Shown: in pieces, positions 1 through 8,792 of the stretch
Layout of the letters: each line of letters starts with the position of its first letter
Numbering within the stretch: position 1 is the stretch's first letter
Source of the DNA: Mycobacterium sp. SVM_VP21
Lineage (GTDB): Bacteria; Actinomycetota; Actinomycetes; Mycobacteriales; Mycobacteriaceae
DNA length: 64,000 nucleotides
Assembly (NCBI GenBank): GCA_024758765.1
Contig: CP101406.1
Span: forward strand, 1,364,001-1,428,000
Direction: 5' to 3'
Position numbers and translations under genes: made by a program
Notes under the pieces: model-generated
What the model was told of the DNA's origin: nothing
What the model saw: the letters and a program-made list of their open reading frames with translations, nothing else
Database searches by the model: none

Positions 1-89
1 GACGTGCAGTTGATCGCCGGGAACGCGTACGCGTTCTCCTTGGCGCGGCCCAGCATCTCGGCGTAGATCTCGGGGGTGGCGATGGGCAT
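1..89 (-). CDS. fba: Class II fructose-bisphosphate aldolase, N-terminal fragment
   Basis: Only the first 29 or so codons lie in the window; the gene runs off the left edge. The N-terminus reads MPIATPEIYAEMLGRAKENA, followed by YAFPAINCTS. This matches the start of mycobacterial class II aldolase, a Zn-dependent glycolytic and gluconeogenic enzyme that interconverts fructose-1,6-bisphosphate with DHAP and glyceraldehyde-3-phosphate. A strong AGGAGAG ribosome site precedes the ATG. In M. tuberculosis fba (Rv0363c) also diverges from a DedA gene, as here. Confidence 0.9.
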   Translation of the reverse strand, partial: MPIATPEIYAEMLGRAKENAYAFPAINCT

Positions 90-176
90 GGGAAATCTCT
101 CCTCTGAGCTGACCGAAACTGCCATCGAGTATCGCAGGGGCGGTTTCACCGGTGGCCCCCGGTATGTTGGTGCGTC

Positions 177-875
177 ATGAGCACCACCGCGGTCGCGATG
201 CCGGGCCTGCTGGACCCGATGTATTGGCTGGGTGCCGGGGGCATCTTCCACGGCGCCGTACTGCCGGCCATCCTGGTGGTGGTCTTCATCGAGACCGGCC
301 TGCTGTTCCCGCTGCTGCCGGGCGAATCACTGCTGTTCACCGGTGGCCTGCTGGCCGCCAAGGGGCTAGCCCCCGACATCTGGATCTTGGCGCCCGCGGT
401 CGCCGTCGTGGCGGTGTTGGGCGATCAGTGCGGCTACTTCATCGGCCGGCGGATCGGGCCGGCACTGTTCAAGAAGGAAGATTCCCGCTTCTTCAAGAAG
501 CACTACGTCACCGAGTCGCACGCGTTCTTCGAGAAGTACGGGCCGTGGGCGATCATCCTGGCCCGGTTCGCGCCGTTCGTCCGCACCTTCGTCCCGGTGG
601 TCGCGGGCGTGTCCTACATGCGCTACCCGGTGTACCTAGCGTTCGACATCGTCGGCGGCATCCTGTGGGGCGGGGGGGTCACCACGTTGGGCTACTTCCT
701 GGGCAACGTGCCGTTCGTCCACGAGAACCTGGAGAAGATCATCCTGGTGATCCTGTTCGTGTCGATGATCCCGGCATTCCTCGCCACGGCGAAGGCCTAC
801 CGCAGCCGCCGCGGCGGCGGAGCGCCCGCCAACACCACCGCTGACTCGGCGCTCACGGCGCAGAATCCCAAGTAG
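177..875 (+). CDS. DedA-family membrane protein (SNARE-associated/VTT domain)
   Basis: A 232-residue integral membrane protein of the DedA superfamily, whose members are linked to lipid flipping and envelope homeostasis. The sequence shows a hydrophobic N-terminal segment with the E-T-G-L-L-F-P-L-L-P-G-E family motif near residue 40. A central FARFAPFVRTFVPVVAG motif has the conserved Arg pair expected of the family. Several long hydrophobic helices and a short basic C-terminal tail follow. The gene diverges from fba across about 87 bp, matching the Rv0363c/Rv0364 arrangement. No strong ribosome site is visible, so the ATG was chosen because the motif begins about 35 residues downstream. Specific substrate unknown. 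Confidence 0.9.
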   Translation: MSTTAVAMPGLLDPMYWLGAGGIFHGAVLPAILVVVFIETGLLFPLLPGESLLFTGGLLAAKGLAPDIWILAPAVAVVAVLGDQCGYFIGRRIGPALFKKEDSRFFKKHYVTESHAFFEKYGPWAIILARFAPFVRTFVPVVAGVSYMRYPVYLAFDIVGGILWGGGVTTLGYFLGNVPFVHENLEKIILVILFVSMIPAFLATAKAYRSRRGGGAPANTTADSALTAQNPK

Positions 876-895
876 ACCCCGCCCTCAGCACAGAG

Positions 896-2026
896 TCACC
901 GGGCTGGCACCGCGGCCGCGACGTTATGCGCGGCCTCCATCAGCATCCACCCGCCCAGCTGCACCGACAGATCCCGTTCGGGGATCTCGGACTCCCGCAC
1001 CGCCCCGGCGATGGAAGTGGCCACCGCGCCGTCGGCACGGGGCACCTCGGCGGCCTGGTCCCAGAACGCCCCGAACAACGGCAGCCCATTGACCGTTTGC
1101 CGGTAGTCCCATGCCGATTTCGCCGACGACAGCACCAGCTTGCCGGCGGTGTCGCGTGCTTCGGCGTCGGCGTCAGAGTCCCCCGGCAACGCGGTGGCGA
1201 CCAGCGCCAGGTAGCGGGCGGTGATCCCGGCGAACAGCCCGCCGTCGCCACCGCCGGCACCCTTGATCACCCCGCCCGGGGCCATCCGCTTGCTCACCGC
1301 GGCCACCAGCCGGTGCACCCGAGCGGCGTGGCGCGGCTCCCCGGTGCGCACCGCCAACTCAGTCTCCAGCCCGAGCACCACGCCCTGGCAGTAGGTGTAC
1401 TCGGCGCGCACCAGCGAGCCCTCCCTGATGCCGTCGAACACCAAGTCGGTGTCCGGGTCAATCAGGGTGGCATCGATCCAGTCGCCCATTTGCTGGGCGC
1501 GCTGAAGCCACCCGGGTTCACGGGCCAGAAAGATCCCGGCCGGACCGTTGGCCGGGGCGTTGAAGAAGGGCGGCTCGGTGTCCTCACGCTCCTTCCGCCA
1601 GGGAATGCCGCCACCGGCCTGCGGCATCCATGAGTCGGTCAGCTGCCGGGTCAGGGTGTCCAGCGCGCGGTGCCGGTCGAGGCCGGTGACCAGGCAGGCC
1701 CGCTGAATCGCCAAGGCCAGCCACGCCATGTCGTCGTAGTAGGCGTTGGTCCAGCGGCCCACGTTGCGCAGCCGGTGGGTGCGAATCTGCCGCTTGATAC
1801 CCGTCGCCCGTTCGGGCTGCGGGTCGCGCAACTGGGCGTCGACCAGGCAGTCCAGCAGATGCGCCTGCCACCAGTAGTGCCAGTGCGGGGCGCGCCGGAT
1901 CGGTGGCCAGGCGACAACGCCGAGCTGGGTGCCCGGGATATGCCAGAGCGACTTGAGATGTCGCGCGGTGACGGCGGCCTCGGCACTTTCGGCACGATTT
2001 GCCCAGAGGAGATCCATAGGGTCCAT
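896..2026 (-). CDS. Glycoside hydrolase family 76 protein (alpha-1,6-mannanase-like)
   Basis: About 376 residues, resembling Rv0365c. GH76 enzymes cleave alpha-1,6-mannan. In mycobacteria the natural target may be mannan-type lipoglycan backbones, but that is inference. The family's neighbouring aspartates are visible in YYDDMAWLALAIQRA, followed by Trp-rich helices as in an (alpha/alpha)6 barrel. The frame stays open upstream to about 2203. I start at the MDPMDLLWANRAESAE methionine because the extension reads through the 19-bp hairpin at 2055-2100 and into the 3' end of the next gene. No signal peptide is evident, so it may be cytosolic. It converges on the DedA gene with a 20-bp gap. Confidence 0.8.
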   Translation of the reverse strand: MDPMDLLWANRAESAEAAVTARHLKSLWHIPGTQLGVVAWPPIRRAPHWHYWWQAHLLDCLVDAQLRDPQPERATGIKRQIRTHRLRNVGRWTNAYYDDMAWLALAIQRACLVTGLDRHRALDTLTRQLTDSWMPQAGGGIPWRKEREDTEPPFFNAPANGPAGIFLAREPGWLQRAQQMGDWIDATLIDPDTDLVFDGIREGSLVRAEYTYCQGVVLGLETELAVRTGEPRHAARVHRLVAAVSKRMAPGGVIKGAGGGDGGLFAGITARYLALVATALPGDSDADAEARDTAGKLVLSSAKSAWDYRQTVNGLPLFGAFWDQAAEVPRADGAVATSIAGAVRESEIPERDLSVQLGGWMLMEAAHNVAAAVPAR

Positions 2027-2054
2027 GGCCCTAGATCTTGCCGTATAAGCAGAA

Positions 2055-2100
2055 CGCGCAACTTGCCCGTGGACTCGGGGATCCACGGGCAAGTTGCGCG
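2055..2100. terminator. Perfect 19-bp inverted repeat, probable terminator hairpin
   Basis: Arms CGCGCAACTTGCCCGTGGA (2055-2073) and its exact reverse complement (2082-2100) are separated by 8 nt. It sits between the stop of the minus-strand secreted protein (2121) and the GH76 start (2026), so it lies where transcription of the upstream gene should end. No T-run follows, which is common for mycobacterial hairpins. Terminator function is inferred. Confidence 0.65.
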
Positions 2101-2120
2101 TGGCACTACGGCTTGAGCTG

Positions 2121-2966
2121 TCAGAACGGCAGCTCGACCCCGGTATCCCCAGCGAGCTGGCTGACGAAGTCCAGAATCCACTGAACACCCGGCGCCCCCT
2201 CAAGGATGGTCATCGCGTTCTCGATTGAGGTGGACAGCGTCGCCTCAGTCGAGGTCATCCAGTTCAACATCGATTCCCCGGCAAGGGAACTGAGCAGATC
2301 CAGCTGACTTCCCGGCTCGGGGAAGAGATCCTCGAGAGTAATGGTGCCGTCGATCACGGCATTGATCGCTCCCGGTACCACCGCGTAGACCCCCATCAGC
2401 TCCCACGTGAGCATGCCTCCGTAGTAACCCGACGCCAGCTCCAAGAGGCTGTCCAGCTGGTTGCCATCCTCACTCGAGATTCCCAACAAGCCGTATAGCC
2501 AGCCCAGGTTGAAGTCCGCCATCGGGCCGAAAAGAATCTCCGGATCATTGGAAATTGCCGAAAAGTAGTCCTCGAACCAGGGCAAGGGATTCCAGCCGGG
2601 CGAGAGGATCTCGCTGAACAGGTCGTACCGGCCTGACACCCAGTCCTCGATCCCCGAGATTCCGGCGAAGGAAAGGACCGGATCGAGCCAGCCCGCCCAC
2701 TCGACCGCCGTTTGGCCGTATGACAGGGCCGTCGCGCTCGTTTCGTCGGCATAGGTCTGCGCCGCCGCAGCGGAGTCGAACGTGACCCAGCCGTCGGTAG
2801 TCATGACCTCGACATCCGGCCAGCCCAAGCTGGTCAGGGCGATGTCGGCGGTGACGGCGCGCAGCGCCACACCGGGGGACACCCCTGGCGCAGCCATGAT
2901 CGCGCTGGCACCTACCAAAGCAACACCCATGGTCGTGTAGGGGCGGAGACGTTTCTGTACTTGCAT
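2121..2966 (-). CDS. Secreted protein of unknown function
   Basis: About 281 residues. The start MQVQKRLRPY is preceded by GAGG about ten bases upstream. A hydrophobic stretch (TTMGVALVGASAIMAAPGVSP) and a VALRAVTADIALTS segment then resemble the export signals of many mycobacterial secreted or PE/PPE-associated proteins. The mature part is acidic and rich in Trp, Leu and Gly, with no Cys motif and no catalytic motif I recognise. An earlier in-frame ATG at 3149 would add about 61 residues of poor composition and is rejected. The protein ends in a hydrophobic, Val-rich stretch (DTGVELPF). I do not recognise the family; surface or periplasmic location is inferred. Confidence 0.6.
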   Translation of the reverse strand: MQVQKRLRPYTTMGVALVGASAIMAAPGVSPGVALRAVTADIALTSLGWPDVEVMTTDGWVTFDSAAAAQTYADETSATALSYGQTAVEWAGWLDPVLSFAGISGIEDWVSGRYDLFSEILSPGWNPLPWFEDYFSAISNDPEILFGPMADFNLGWLYGLLGISSEDGNQLDSLLELASGYYGGMLTWELMGVYAVVPGAINAVIDGTITLEDLFPEPGSQLDLLSSLAGESMLNWMTSTEATLSTSIENAMTILEGAPGVQWILDFVSQLAGDTGVELPF

Positions 2967-3242
2967 AGCAAACCTCATTTCTGGCAGAAACCTGTGCGGA
3001 GAAACGCTACGGCAAAGCTTAGAGACGGCGATACAGGGAAATCCCTGGATTTTTTCCCGTTCGAACCATTTAACCTGGGGATTTACCGGCGGCCCCGCCA
3101 AAAGGCGCGTCGGCCGAAGGCGCTTGGCATGATGAAATCTCGTCACCATGCTCGGTAGAAACCAAGCATTACCAATAGTTATTCAAAGTATTGCCTGAGT
3201 CTCGACTCCGGGCCGGCCGACGCTATCGAGCCCATGCGCGGT

Positions 3243-3956
3243 TCACCAAGCGCGGCTGAAGTCTCCGTGCTGCGCGATCCAGGCGTGCATCACGATCCCG
3301 GCAGCCACCCCGACATTGATGCTGCGGGTCGAACCGAACTGGGCGATGGACACCGTCAGATCCGCGCCGGCACGGGCTTCGTCGCTGATGCCGAGGCCTT
3401 CGCTGCCGAACACCAGCAGACAGTCGACCGGCAACGCGGTCTGCTCCAGGCGCACCGCCCCGGCCACGTTGTCCACTGCGACGACCGCGAGCCCCTGCTG
3501 CGCGGCGAAATCCAAGATTTCCGAGGCAGTTTCGTGATGCAGCAGTCGCTGGTAGCGATCGGTGACCATGGCGCCGCGGCGATTCCATCGCCGTCGGCCG
3601 ACGATGTGCACCGTGTGCACGGCGAACGCATTGGCGGTGCGCACCACTGAGCCGATGTTGGCGTCGTGCCCGAAGTTCTCGATCGCGATGTGCAGCCGGT
3701 GCCGCCGGCGGTCGATGTCGGCGACGATCGCCTCGCGGGTCCAGTAGCGGTAGGCGTCGACGACGTTACGACGGTCGCCCTCGCGCAGCAGCTCCGGATC
3801 GTAATGGAAGTCGTTCGGCAGTGGTCCCTGCCAGGGGCCGACGCCGTTGGCGGGCGAGAACCACTCGGTGGGGCCCGGCGGTTCAGCGAGGCTCGACGGA
3901 GGAGAGGCGAAGCTGGGACCGCCGCATGAATCGGGACGATCCGATGAGTCGGTCAC
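3243..3956 (-). CDS. SpoU/TrmH-family RNA 2'-O-methyltransferase
   Basis: About 237 residues, the Rv0380c-type RNA methyltransferase using S-adenosylmethionine. SPOUT-knot motifs are present: ENFGHDANIGSVVRTANAF (motif 1), LLVFGSEGLGISDEA (motif 2) and GSTRSINVGVAAGIVMHAW (motif 3). The Asn and Arg of motif 1 and the Glu of FGSEG are the expected functional residues. The true substrate (tRNA or rRNA) cannot be told from sequence. The GTG start at 3956 overlaps the TGA of the upstream lipoprotein gene (GTGA), which fixes the start and implies translational coupling. A much longer in-frame extension reaching 5003 overlaps two real genes and is rejected. Confidence 0.9.
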   Translation of the reverse strand: MTDSSDRPDSCGGPSFASPPSSLAEPPGPTEWFSPANGVGPWQGPLPNDFHYDPELLREGDRRNVVDAYRYWTREAIVADIDRRRHRLHIAIENFGHDANIGSVVRTANAFAVHTVHIVGRRRWNRRGAMVTDRYQRLLHHETASEILDFAAQQGLAVVAVDNVAGAVRLEQTALPVDCLLVFGSEGLGISDEARAGADLTVSIAQFGSTRSINVGVAAGIVMHAWIAQHGDFSRAW

Positions 3957-4855
3957 GAGGTGGTCCACACGGCGGCGTGCGTGCCCACCACCGACACCGA
4001 GGGATACAGCAGCGCGGCGTTGATCTCCCCGTGCGTGCACAGTGAGGTCGGCACGTGCACCGAGTTCAGTGACGCCTCCGGCAGGATCAACACCGAGGAT
4101 CCGGCCGCGACGCAGTCCGCACCCAACCCGGGCATCGGCGTCGACGGTCCGGCGATCAACATCAGCGGCCCGCCACGGGCCTTCGCGTCGTCGCGGTACT
4201 GCGTCGCGACCGCGTCGACCGACAGGTTGAGCACCATGTAGCCGGTGCCGGTGAACGCTTTCGGGTCGCCGAGGGCCGCCGGTGCCAGCGGCACGCCGTC
4301 GGCCCGGTAGGCCGCCACGCCTTGGGCGGTGAGCTGCAGACCGGTGTCGCCCGGATTGACCGGTGCCAGCCCCACCGGGAACGCCGCGGCGTAGGCCACC
4401 GTCGTGTCTTTGATCCGGTCGGCGGGCGAGTAGACATACAGCCCGCGCAGCGCGCTGCGCTCTTTGAGCGGACCCAAACAGACGGTCCCGTTCAACCGAT
4501 CGGTTTCCTTGGCCGACAGCGGCGACGGCACCAATTCCCCCAGTGTCTTGCAGCTGCCCAGTCCGGTCGCCTCGATCGGGTGGGCCGGGGTGCCGTACAC
4601 CCCGAACCGCAGATCGCCGGCGGCGGCGTGCGGAGCTGGGGCGTTCGGGGCGTCGGCGACCTGGGCCTTGACGTCGACCAGCGCGTAATCGACTTCCCAC
4701 CGCAGGTTGGACAGGGTCATCTCCCAGCCCAAGATGGTGAGCGCCGAACCAATCGGCGCGCCCTGGGCACCGTAGGGGCCGGCCACGCCGGAACCCGAGC
4801 AGGCCGCGGCACAGGCGACGGCCAACGCTGATATCAGCGCGATCAGACTCCGCAC
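3953..4855 (-). CDS. Exported lipoprotein-like conserved protein (Rv0381c-like)
   Basis: 300 residues. The N-terminus MRSLIALISALAVACAAACS is a short signal peptide ending in a plausible lipobox (AAC). It is therefore likely exported and lipid-anchored. The rest has scattered Cys (CKTLGEL, TVCLGPL, ADCVAAG, SLCTHGE) that could form disulfides outside the cell, and no catalytic motif I recognise. It sits between pyrE and the SpoU methyltransferase in one minus-strand run and overlaps the latter by 4 nt. The position matches Rv0381c. Function unknown. Confidence 0.75.
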   Translation of the reverse strand: MRSLIALISALAVACAAACSGSGVAGPYGAQGAPIGSALTILGWEMTLSNLRWEVDYALVDVKAQVADAPNAPAPHAAAGDLRFGVYGTPAHPIEATGLGSCKTLGELVPSPLSAKETDRLNGTVCLGPLKERSALRGLYVYSPADRIKDTTVAYAAAFPVGLAPVNPGDTGLQLTAQGVAAYRADGVPLAPAALGDPKAFTGTGYMVLNLSVDAVATQYRDDAKARGGPLMLIAGPSTPMPGLGADCVAAGSSVLILPEASLNSVHVPTSLCTHGEINAALLYPSVSVVGTHAAVWTTS

Positions 4856-4872
4856 AACGGTCCTCGGGGAGT

Positions 4873-5421
4873 TCAGTCCAGGCCCAACTCGGCCAGGCCG
4901 AGCACACTGCGATACGGCACGCCCTCGGCCTCGATGGCCTCGGCCGCGCCGGTGGCACGGTCGACCACGGTTGCCACGCCGACCACCTTGCCGCCCGCCT
5001 CACGCACGGCGCGCACCGCGGTCAGTGCCGAACCACCGGTGGTACTGGTGTCCTCCACCACCAGAACCGGTTGGCCGGCCACGTCGAACCCCTCGATAAG
5101 GCGTTGCATGCCATGGGCTTTCACCGACTTTCGCACCACGAATGCGTCGATCGGGCGTCCCGGGGCGTGCATGACGGCGGTCGCCACCGGGTCCGCACCC
5201 AACGTTAGGCCGCCCACGGCCACGTAGTCCCAGTCGTCGGTGAGTTGGCGGACCAACCGCCCGATCAGCGCACCGGCGCGATGGTGCAATGTGGAACGGC
5301 GAAGGTCGACGTAGTAGTCGGCTTCGGCCCCGGAAGACAGCGTCACGCGGCCGTGCACCACCGACAGCTCGCGCACCAGCGCGGCGAGCTCATCGCGTTC
5401 GTCATTGTTAAGTGCGGCCAC
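4873..5421 (-). CDS. pyrE: Orotate phosphoribosyltransferase
   Basis: 182 residues, a full-length type I phosphoribosyltransferase. It converts orotate and PRPP to OMP in pyrimidine synthesis. The PRPP-binding signature is seen as [21 protein letters not shown], and the catalytic-loop lysines lie in [12 protein letters not shown]. The dimer-domain segment [19 protein letters not shown] is also typical. The start [12 protein letters not shown] overlaps the 3' end of the SDR gene by 14 nt, indicating co-transcription. It corresponds to Rv0382c. Confidence 0.95.
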   Translation of the reverse strand: MAALNNDERDELAALVRELSVVHGRVTLSSGAEADYYVDLRRSTLHHRAGALIGRLVRQLTDDWDYVAVGGLTLGADPVATAVMHAPGRPIDAFVVRKSVKAHGMQRLIEGFDVAGQPVLVVEDTSTTGGSALTAVRAVREAGGKVVGVATVVDRATGAAEAIEAEGVPYRSVLGLAELGLD

Positions 5422-6184
5422 GGCCCCTCCCGAATGTGTTGGTCAGCGTGCGCGAAAGCCCGCGCGGAATCAGTCGACTGACGCCTACCAATGTCTTGTA
5501 TTGCAGGCCCGGAACGCTGACCACCTCGCCGCGGGCGATGTCGGCCAGGCTGGCCGCGACCACGTCGTCGACCTCCATCCACATGAAGGACGGCAACGTG
5601 GCCATGTCGATTCCGGCGCGCTCGTGGAACTCGGTGCGGACGTATCCCGGGCAGACCACGTGGATGCCGACGCCGGTGCCCTGCAGGCCGCCGGCCAGTC
5701 CTTCGGTGAACGACACCACCCAGGCCTTGGAAGCCGAGTAGGTCGAACCGCGTCCCGACAGCAGCCCGGCGACGCTGGCGATGTTGATGACGGTGCCGGC
5801 ACCCGCCTCGACCATCGCGGGCAGCGCGGCGCGGGTCAGCTGCATCACCGCAGTGACATTGACGTCCAGTTGCGACTGCAGCAGCGCCGGGTCGGCGGTC
5901 CAGAACTCCCCGGACGTGCCGAACCCGGCGTTGTTGACCAGCACCCGCACCCCGGCGCCAAGGCGCTCGACAACTTTGGCGCGGCCGGCGGCGTCGGCCA
6001 GGTCTGCGGGCAGCACCTCGACGGCACCGCCGTGGCTGCCCCGCAGTTCGGTTGCCAGCCCCTCCAGTCGTTCGACGTCGCGGGAGACCAGTACCAAGTC
6101 GTAGCCATCGGCGGCGTAGCGACGGGCATAGCCGGCGCCCAACCCCGAGGTGGGCCCGGTGACCACGGCAACGGGGCGAGACAT
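5408..6184 (-). CDS. Short-chain dehydrogenase/reductase
   Basis: 258 residues, a classical NAD(P)-dependent SDR. The Rossmann motif [10 protein letters not shown] lies at residues 9-18 (with Pro in the usual TGxxxGxG), NNAG at 84-87, and the catalytic Ser137-Tyr149-Lys153 set in [17 protein letters not shown]. The C-terminal tail ([19 protein letters not shown]) is basic and may be membrane-proximal. It is the first gene of a minus-strand run continuing into pyrE with a 14-nt overlap. Substrate unknown. Its upstream region is occupied by a 55-bp tandem repeat, so its promoter must lie in or beyond that repeat. Confidence 0.9.
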   Translation of the reverse strand: MSRPVAVVTGPTSGLGAGYARRYAADGYDLVLVSRDVERLEGLATELRGSHGGAVEVLPADLADAAGRAKVVERLGAGVRVLVNNAGFGTSGEFWTADPALLQSQLDVNVTAVMQLTRAALPAMVEAGAGTVINIASVAGLLSGRGSTYSASKAWVVSFTEGLAGGLQGTGVGIHVVCPGYVRTEFHERAGIDMATLPSFMWMEVDDVVAASLADIARGEVVSVPGLQYKTLVGVSRLIPRGLSRTLTNTFGRGRGRT

Positions 6185-6197
6185 GCCCGTCAGCGTA

Positions 6198-6417
6198 GCG
6201 GCGATCGCGAGCGCGACGAAGTCGGGCGCTGCGGGTCGACGCCATCAAGCCTGCGGCGATCGCGAGCGCGACGAAGTCGGGCGCTGCGGGTCGACGCAAT
6301 CTAGCCCGCGGCGATCGCGAGCGCGACGAAGTCGGGCGCTGCGGGTCGACGCAATCTAGCCCGCGGCGATCGCGAGCGCGACGAAGTCGGGCGCTGCGGG
6401 TCGACGCAATCTAGCCG
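6198..6417. repeat. Four-copy 55-bp tandem repeat (VNTR-like)
   Basis: The unit begins GCGGCGATCGCGAGCGCGAC and recurs at 6198, 6253, 6308 and 6363 with a strict 55-bp period. The last copies are essentially identical; the first differs at its end (GCCATCAAGCCT instead of GCAATCTAGCCC). It lies between ttfA (stop 6448) and the SDR start (6184), both on the minus strand. 55 is not a multiple of three, so it is not a coding repeat. It resembles mycobacterial minisatellite/MIRU-type loci in size and location. Confidence 0.95.
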
Positions 6418-6447
6418 AGAGCCGCTGGTGTCGACCGTCGTCGGATA

Positions 6448-7332
6448 TCAGCGCTGATAGTGCGCGGTCTGCCGGCCGTTGCGACCGCCGGGCGCGTGCA
6501 GCACGTCGGAGGAACTTTCCCGGCTGCTCCGGCGGCGCTGCTGCGGCTCGGCAGCAGCGGAGGCGCTGCCCGGTGCCGGCGCGGCTGCTCGCGACGCCGA
6601 TGGAAGCTTTTCGGCCTCGCTCTCGTCCGCGGGCTCAGCGGCGCCCGACGAGCCCAGCGGGCGGCTGGGTTGTCCGTTGCGGCGGCCCGTTGCACCGGCC
6701 GCGGCTTCGGCGGGCTGGCGCCGCGGGTTCGGCGGCAGCACCCGAAGCAGGTCGTTGAATTGGCGAACGCTGCGCAGGCCCTCGTCCCACTGGGCGCGGG
6801 TGCTGGTGATGGGCATGCTCACCAGGGTCCAGTTCGCCTCGTTCCACATGATCTCGGCGCAGTCCGGGGCGGTGTGAGCGAACGTGACCATCCGCCGGTC
6901 GCAGGCCCGCCGTGCCGCATCGAGGTTGGTGGAGTACACCATCCGCGGACCGATCGCCCCGAGCAGCCAGATGTCGTTCTCCCGCGGCTCTTTGAGCCCC
7001 TTGAGCCGCACATCGACGACGACGTTGGTGCTGACTTTGCGGTGCAGGGCGATCACCGTCGCCACTTCGTCCAGGTCAAAGATGTAGACGGCCTCGCCGC
7101 GGATCTGGCCGAGCACGACGTTGCGCACCGGCGCCTCGCCGACGGTCGACATCACGCCGCGCTTCCAGCGGTGCAGGATCTCGGCGGATTCCGGCTCGAA
7201 GTCGAAGCCATGCGAACGGGCCCAGGACTTACGGCGCCGACTGCGGCCGCGCCGCTGGTCGATGTCCACGTACAGCAATACCGCCGCGCCGACAAAGCAG
7301 AGCGCGGACAGCGTGAACCAGAGCGGGACCAT
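6448..7332 (-). CDS. ttfA: Trehalose monomycolate transport factor A (MmpL3 partner)
   Basis: 294 residues, matching Rv0383c. TtfA is an MmpL3-associated factor needed for trehalose monomycolate transport to the mycomembrane (established for the family). One N-terminal transmembrane helix (MVPLWFTLSALCFVGAAVLLYV) is followed by a basic stretch (RRGRSRRRKSW). A conserved cytosolic domain runs to about residue 205, and a low-complexity Pro/Ala/Arg-rich tail makes up the last 90 residues. The neighbourhood pyrE-(SDR)-ttfA-clpB agrees with Rv0382c-Rv0384c. The tail is poorly conserved in composition and looks disordered. Confidence 0.85.
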   Translation of the reverse strand: MVPLWFTLSALCFVGAAVLLYVDIDQRRGRSRRRKSWARSHGFDFEPESAEILHRWKRGVMSTVGEAPVRNVVLGQIRGEAVYIFDLDEVATVIALHRKVSTNVVVDVRLKGLKEPRENDIWLLGAIGPRMVYSTNLDAARRACDRRMVTFAHTAPDCAEIMWNEANWTLVSMPITSTRAQWDEGLRSVRQFNDLLRVLPPNPRRQPAEAAAGATGRRNGQPSRPLGSSGAAEPADESEAEKLPSASRAAAPAPGSASAAAEPQQRRRSSRESSSDVLHAPGGRNGRQTAHYQR

Positions 7333-7404
7333 TGCGCCTAGCGTATCTGTTCTCGGCCGCGATCGACGAATGTCCTCAGGTCACAACCCTGTATCACCGC
7401 GACG

Positions 7405-8637
7405 CTAGGGCGTCACGACGTTGTTCGGAACGATGTGCATGGACCCGTCGCCGGACGTCGAGACGTACACCTGGTTCTGCTGGAACAGCCAGTTGCCGGT
7501 GTTCATCGTGGTGCCGGAAACGATCGTCGGGCTGTTGGACGAGCTCGAGTTCACCGTGTAGCCGTACAGCAGCGCGCCGCCGTTCGTGGGGTCGCCGGAA
7601 TAGACGCTGACCTGCTGGCCGGCGGCCAGGGCCTGCCCGGCACTGCCGTTGGTCAGGCTGACCGGGATGGTTCCGTAGACCCCGCCGGAGTCCAGCACCG
7701 AGCTCACCTCGGTGGCCGTCTTGCCGCCGTCGAACGACACGTACAGCGGCGTCGTCGGGTTCGGCGAGCCGGCGACCGTGACTCCGCCGGTCAGCGGGTC
7801 GGCACCGAACGTCAGGGCGCCGTCCTTCTGGTCGATCAGGACGCCGTCGCCGAGAGCACCCGGCAGTGCAGTGGTCGGGATGCTGCCGGGAGTCGGACCG
7901 ACGGCATTCGCCCCAATGCCCAGAATGCCGTCGGCGTTGCCGCCGAGGTACGAACTGAGAGTCCAGTCCCCATTGAGCAGGGAAGTGAGGCTGACCGGGA
8001 ATGCGAACAAGACGGCATCGACATCGGTCGTGCCGCTGGTGACAGTGTCCCCGGCGGAGTCGGTGAAGCCCACCGTGGTGGGCAGCTCGGTATAGAAATA
8101 GCCCAGCGAGTTGCCGTACTCGCCATATTGGATTGTGGGGAGCCCGGAGAGATCCGACCAGTCGATGCCGGACCAGTTGATGTCCGAGATCGGCATGACC
8201 AGACCAGCCGAGCCGGTGTCGACCAGCACCGACGACTCCGGACCGCCACCCACCGAGACGTTCACCACCGGTTCGGTGCCGCTGTTGACCTGCAGCGGAA
8301 CACTAAAGGTACTCGGGATGTCGGCATCGACGCCGCTGGCGGCGGCACTGCCGGCCACGCTCGAGTCGGCGGCCCCACCGAAGATCCACTGCTCGAGATC
8401 GTTGATCGGGGTATTGACGAGGTTCTGATACCAGCCGTCGAACATGGTGTCCAACGAGGCCAAAGCCAAGCCCGGGTCAGTCTCGGCAGCGGTGCCGGGA
8501 TCGAACGCGCTGAGGGCGTCGATGATGGGCTGGAACAGATCATCGATATCGGCGTGCGCCGTCGGCGCGGGTGTGCCCAGCGCGACAAACGCCCCGACCG
8601 CCGCGGTCGCACCGAGCATGCGTCGACCAGCTGCCAT
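7405..8637 (-). CDS. Secreted PecA-like aspartic protease without a PE domain
   Basis: About 410 residues. A Sec signal peptide (MAAGRRMLGATAAVGAFVAL, cut near AHA-D) precedes a linker (DDLFQPIIDALSAFDPG) like those after PE domains. Next comes a retroviral-type aspartic protease domain with the first catalytic motif VLVDTGSAGLVMPI (DTGS at 140-143) and the second VLDSGGVYGTI (DSGG at 316-319). This is the domain found in PE_PGRS35 (PecA), which cleaves PE/PPE-type surface proteins. Start: GGGGAGG lies just upstream of ATG 8637; an ATG 11 codons earlier lacks a site. A close paralogue follows at 8793-9992. Surface processing role is inferred from the family. Confidence 0.85.
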   Translation of the reverse strand: MAAGRRMLGATAAVGAFVALGTPAPTAHADIDDLFQPIIDALSAFDPGTAAETDPGLALASLDTMFDGWYQNLVNTPINDLEQWIFGGAADSSVAGSAAASGVDADIPSTFSVPLQVNSGTEPVVNVSVGGGPESSVLVDTGSAGLVMPISDINWSGIDWSDLSGLPTIQYGEYGNSLGYFYTELPTTVGFTDSAGDTVTSGTTDVDAVLFAFPVSLTSLLNGDWTLSSYLGGNADGILGIGANAVGPTPGSIPTTALPGALGDGVLIDQKDGALTFGADPLTGGVTVAGSPNPTTPLYVSFDGGKTATEVSSVLDSGGVYGTIPVSLTNGSAGQALAAGQQVSVYSGDPTNGGALLYGYTVNSSSSNSPTIVSGTTMNTGNWLFQQNQVYVSTSGDGSMHIVPNNVVTP

Positions 8638-8792
8638 CTCCGAAACCTCCCCGCATGAGGTCACGGGCATCCGCTAAGCCGCGACCAACGCGGTCAGCTA
8701 ACCCAGTCGGGGGCGCAGAACACCAGGGGATTTAGCCAAGAAAGGGCCAAAAATCTCTTGGAACGTTCGACGGACTCCCGGCCGCTATGTCA

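Noticed and set aside
3956..5003. 586-residue fusion reading upstream from the SpoU methyltransferase
   Set aside because: The extra N-terminal part overlaps the lipoprotein and pyrE genes in another frame; the GTGA overlap marks the true start.
6198..6417. CRISPR-like repeat array
   Set aside because: The 55-bp units are directly abutting with no unique spacers and no cas genes are in the window.
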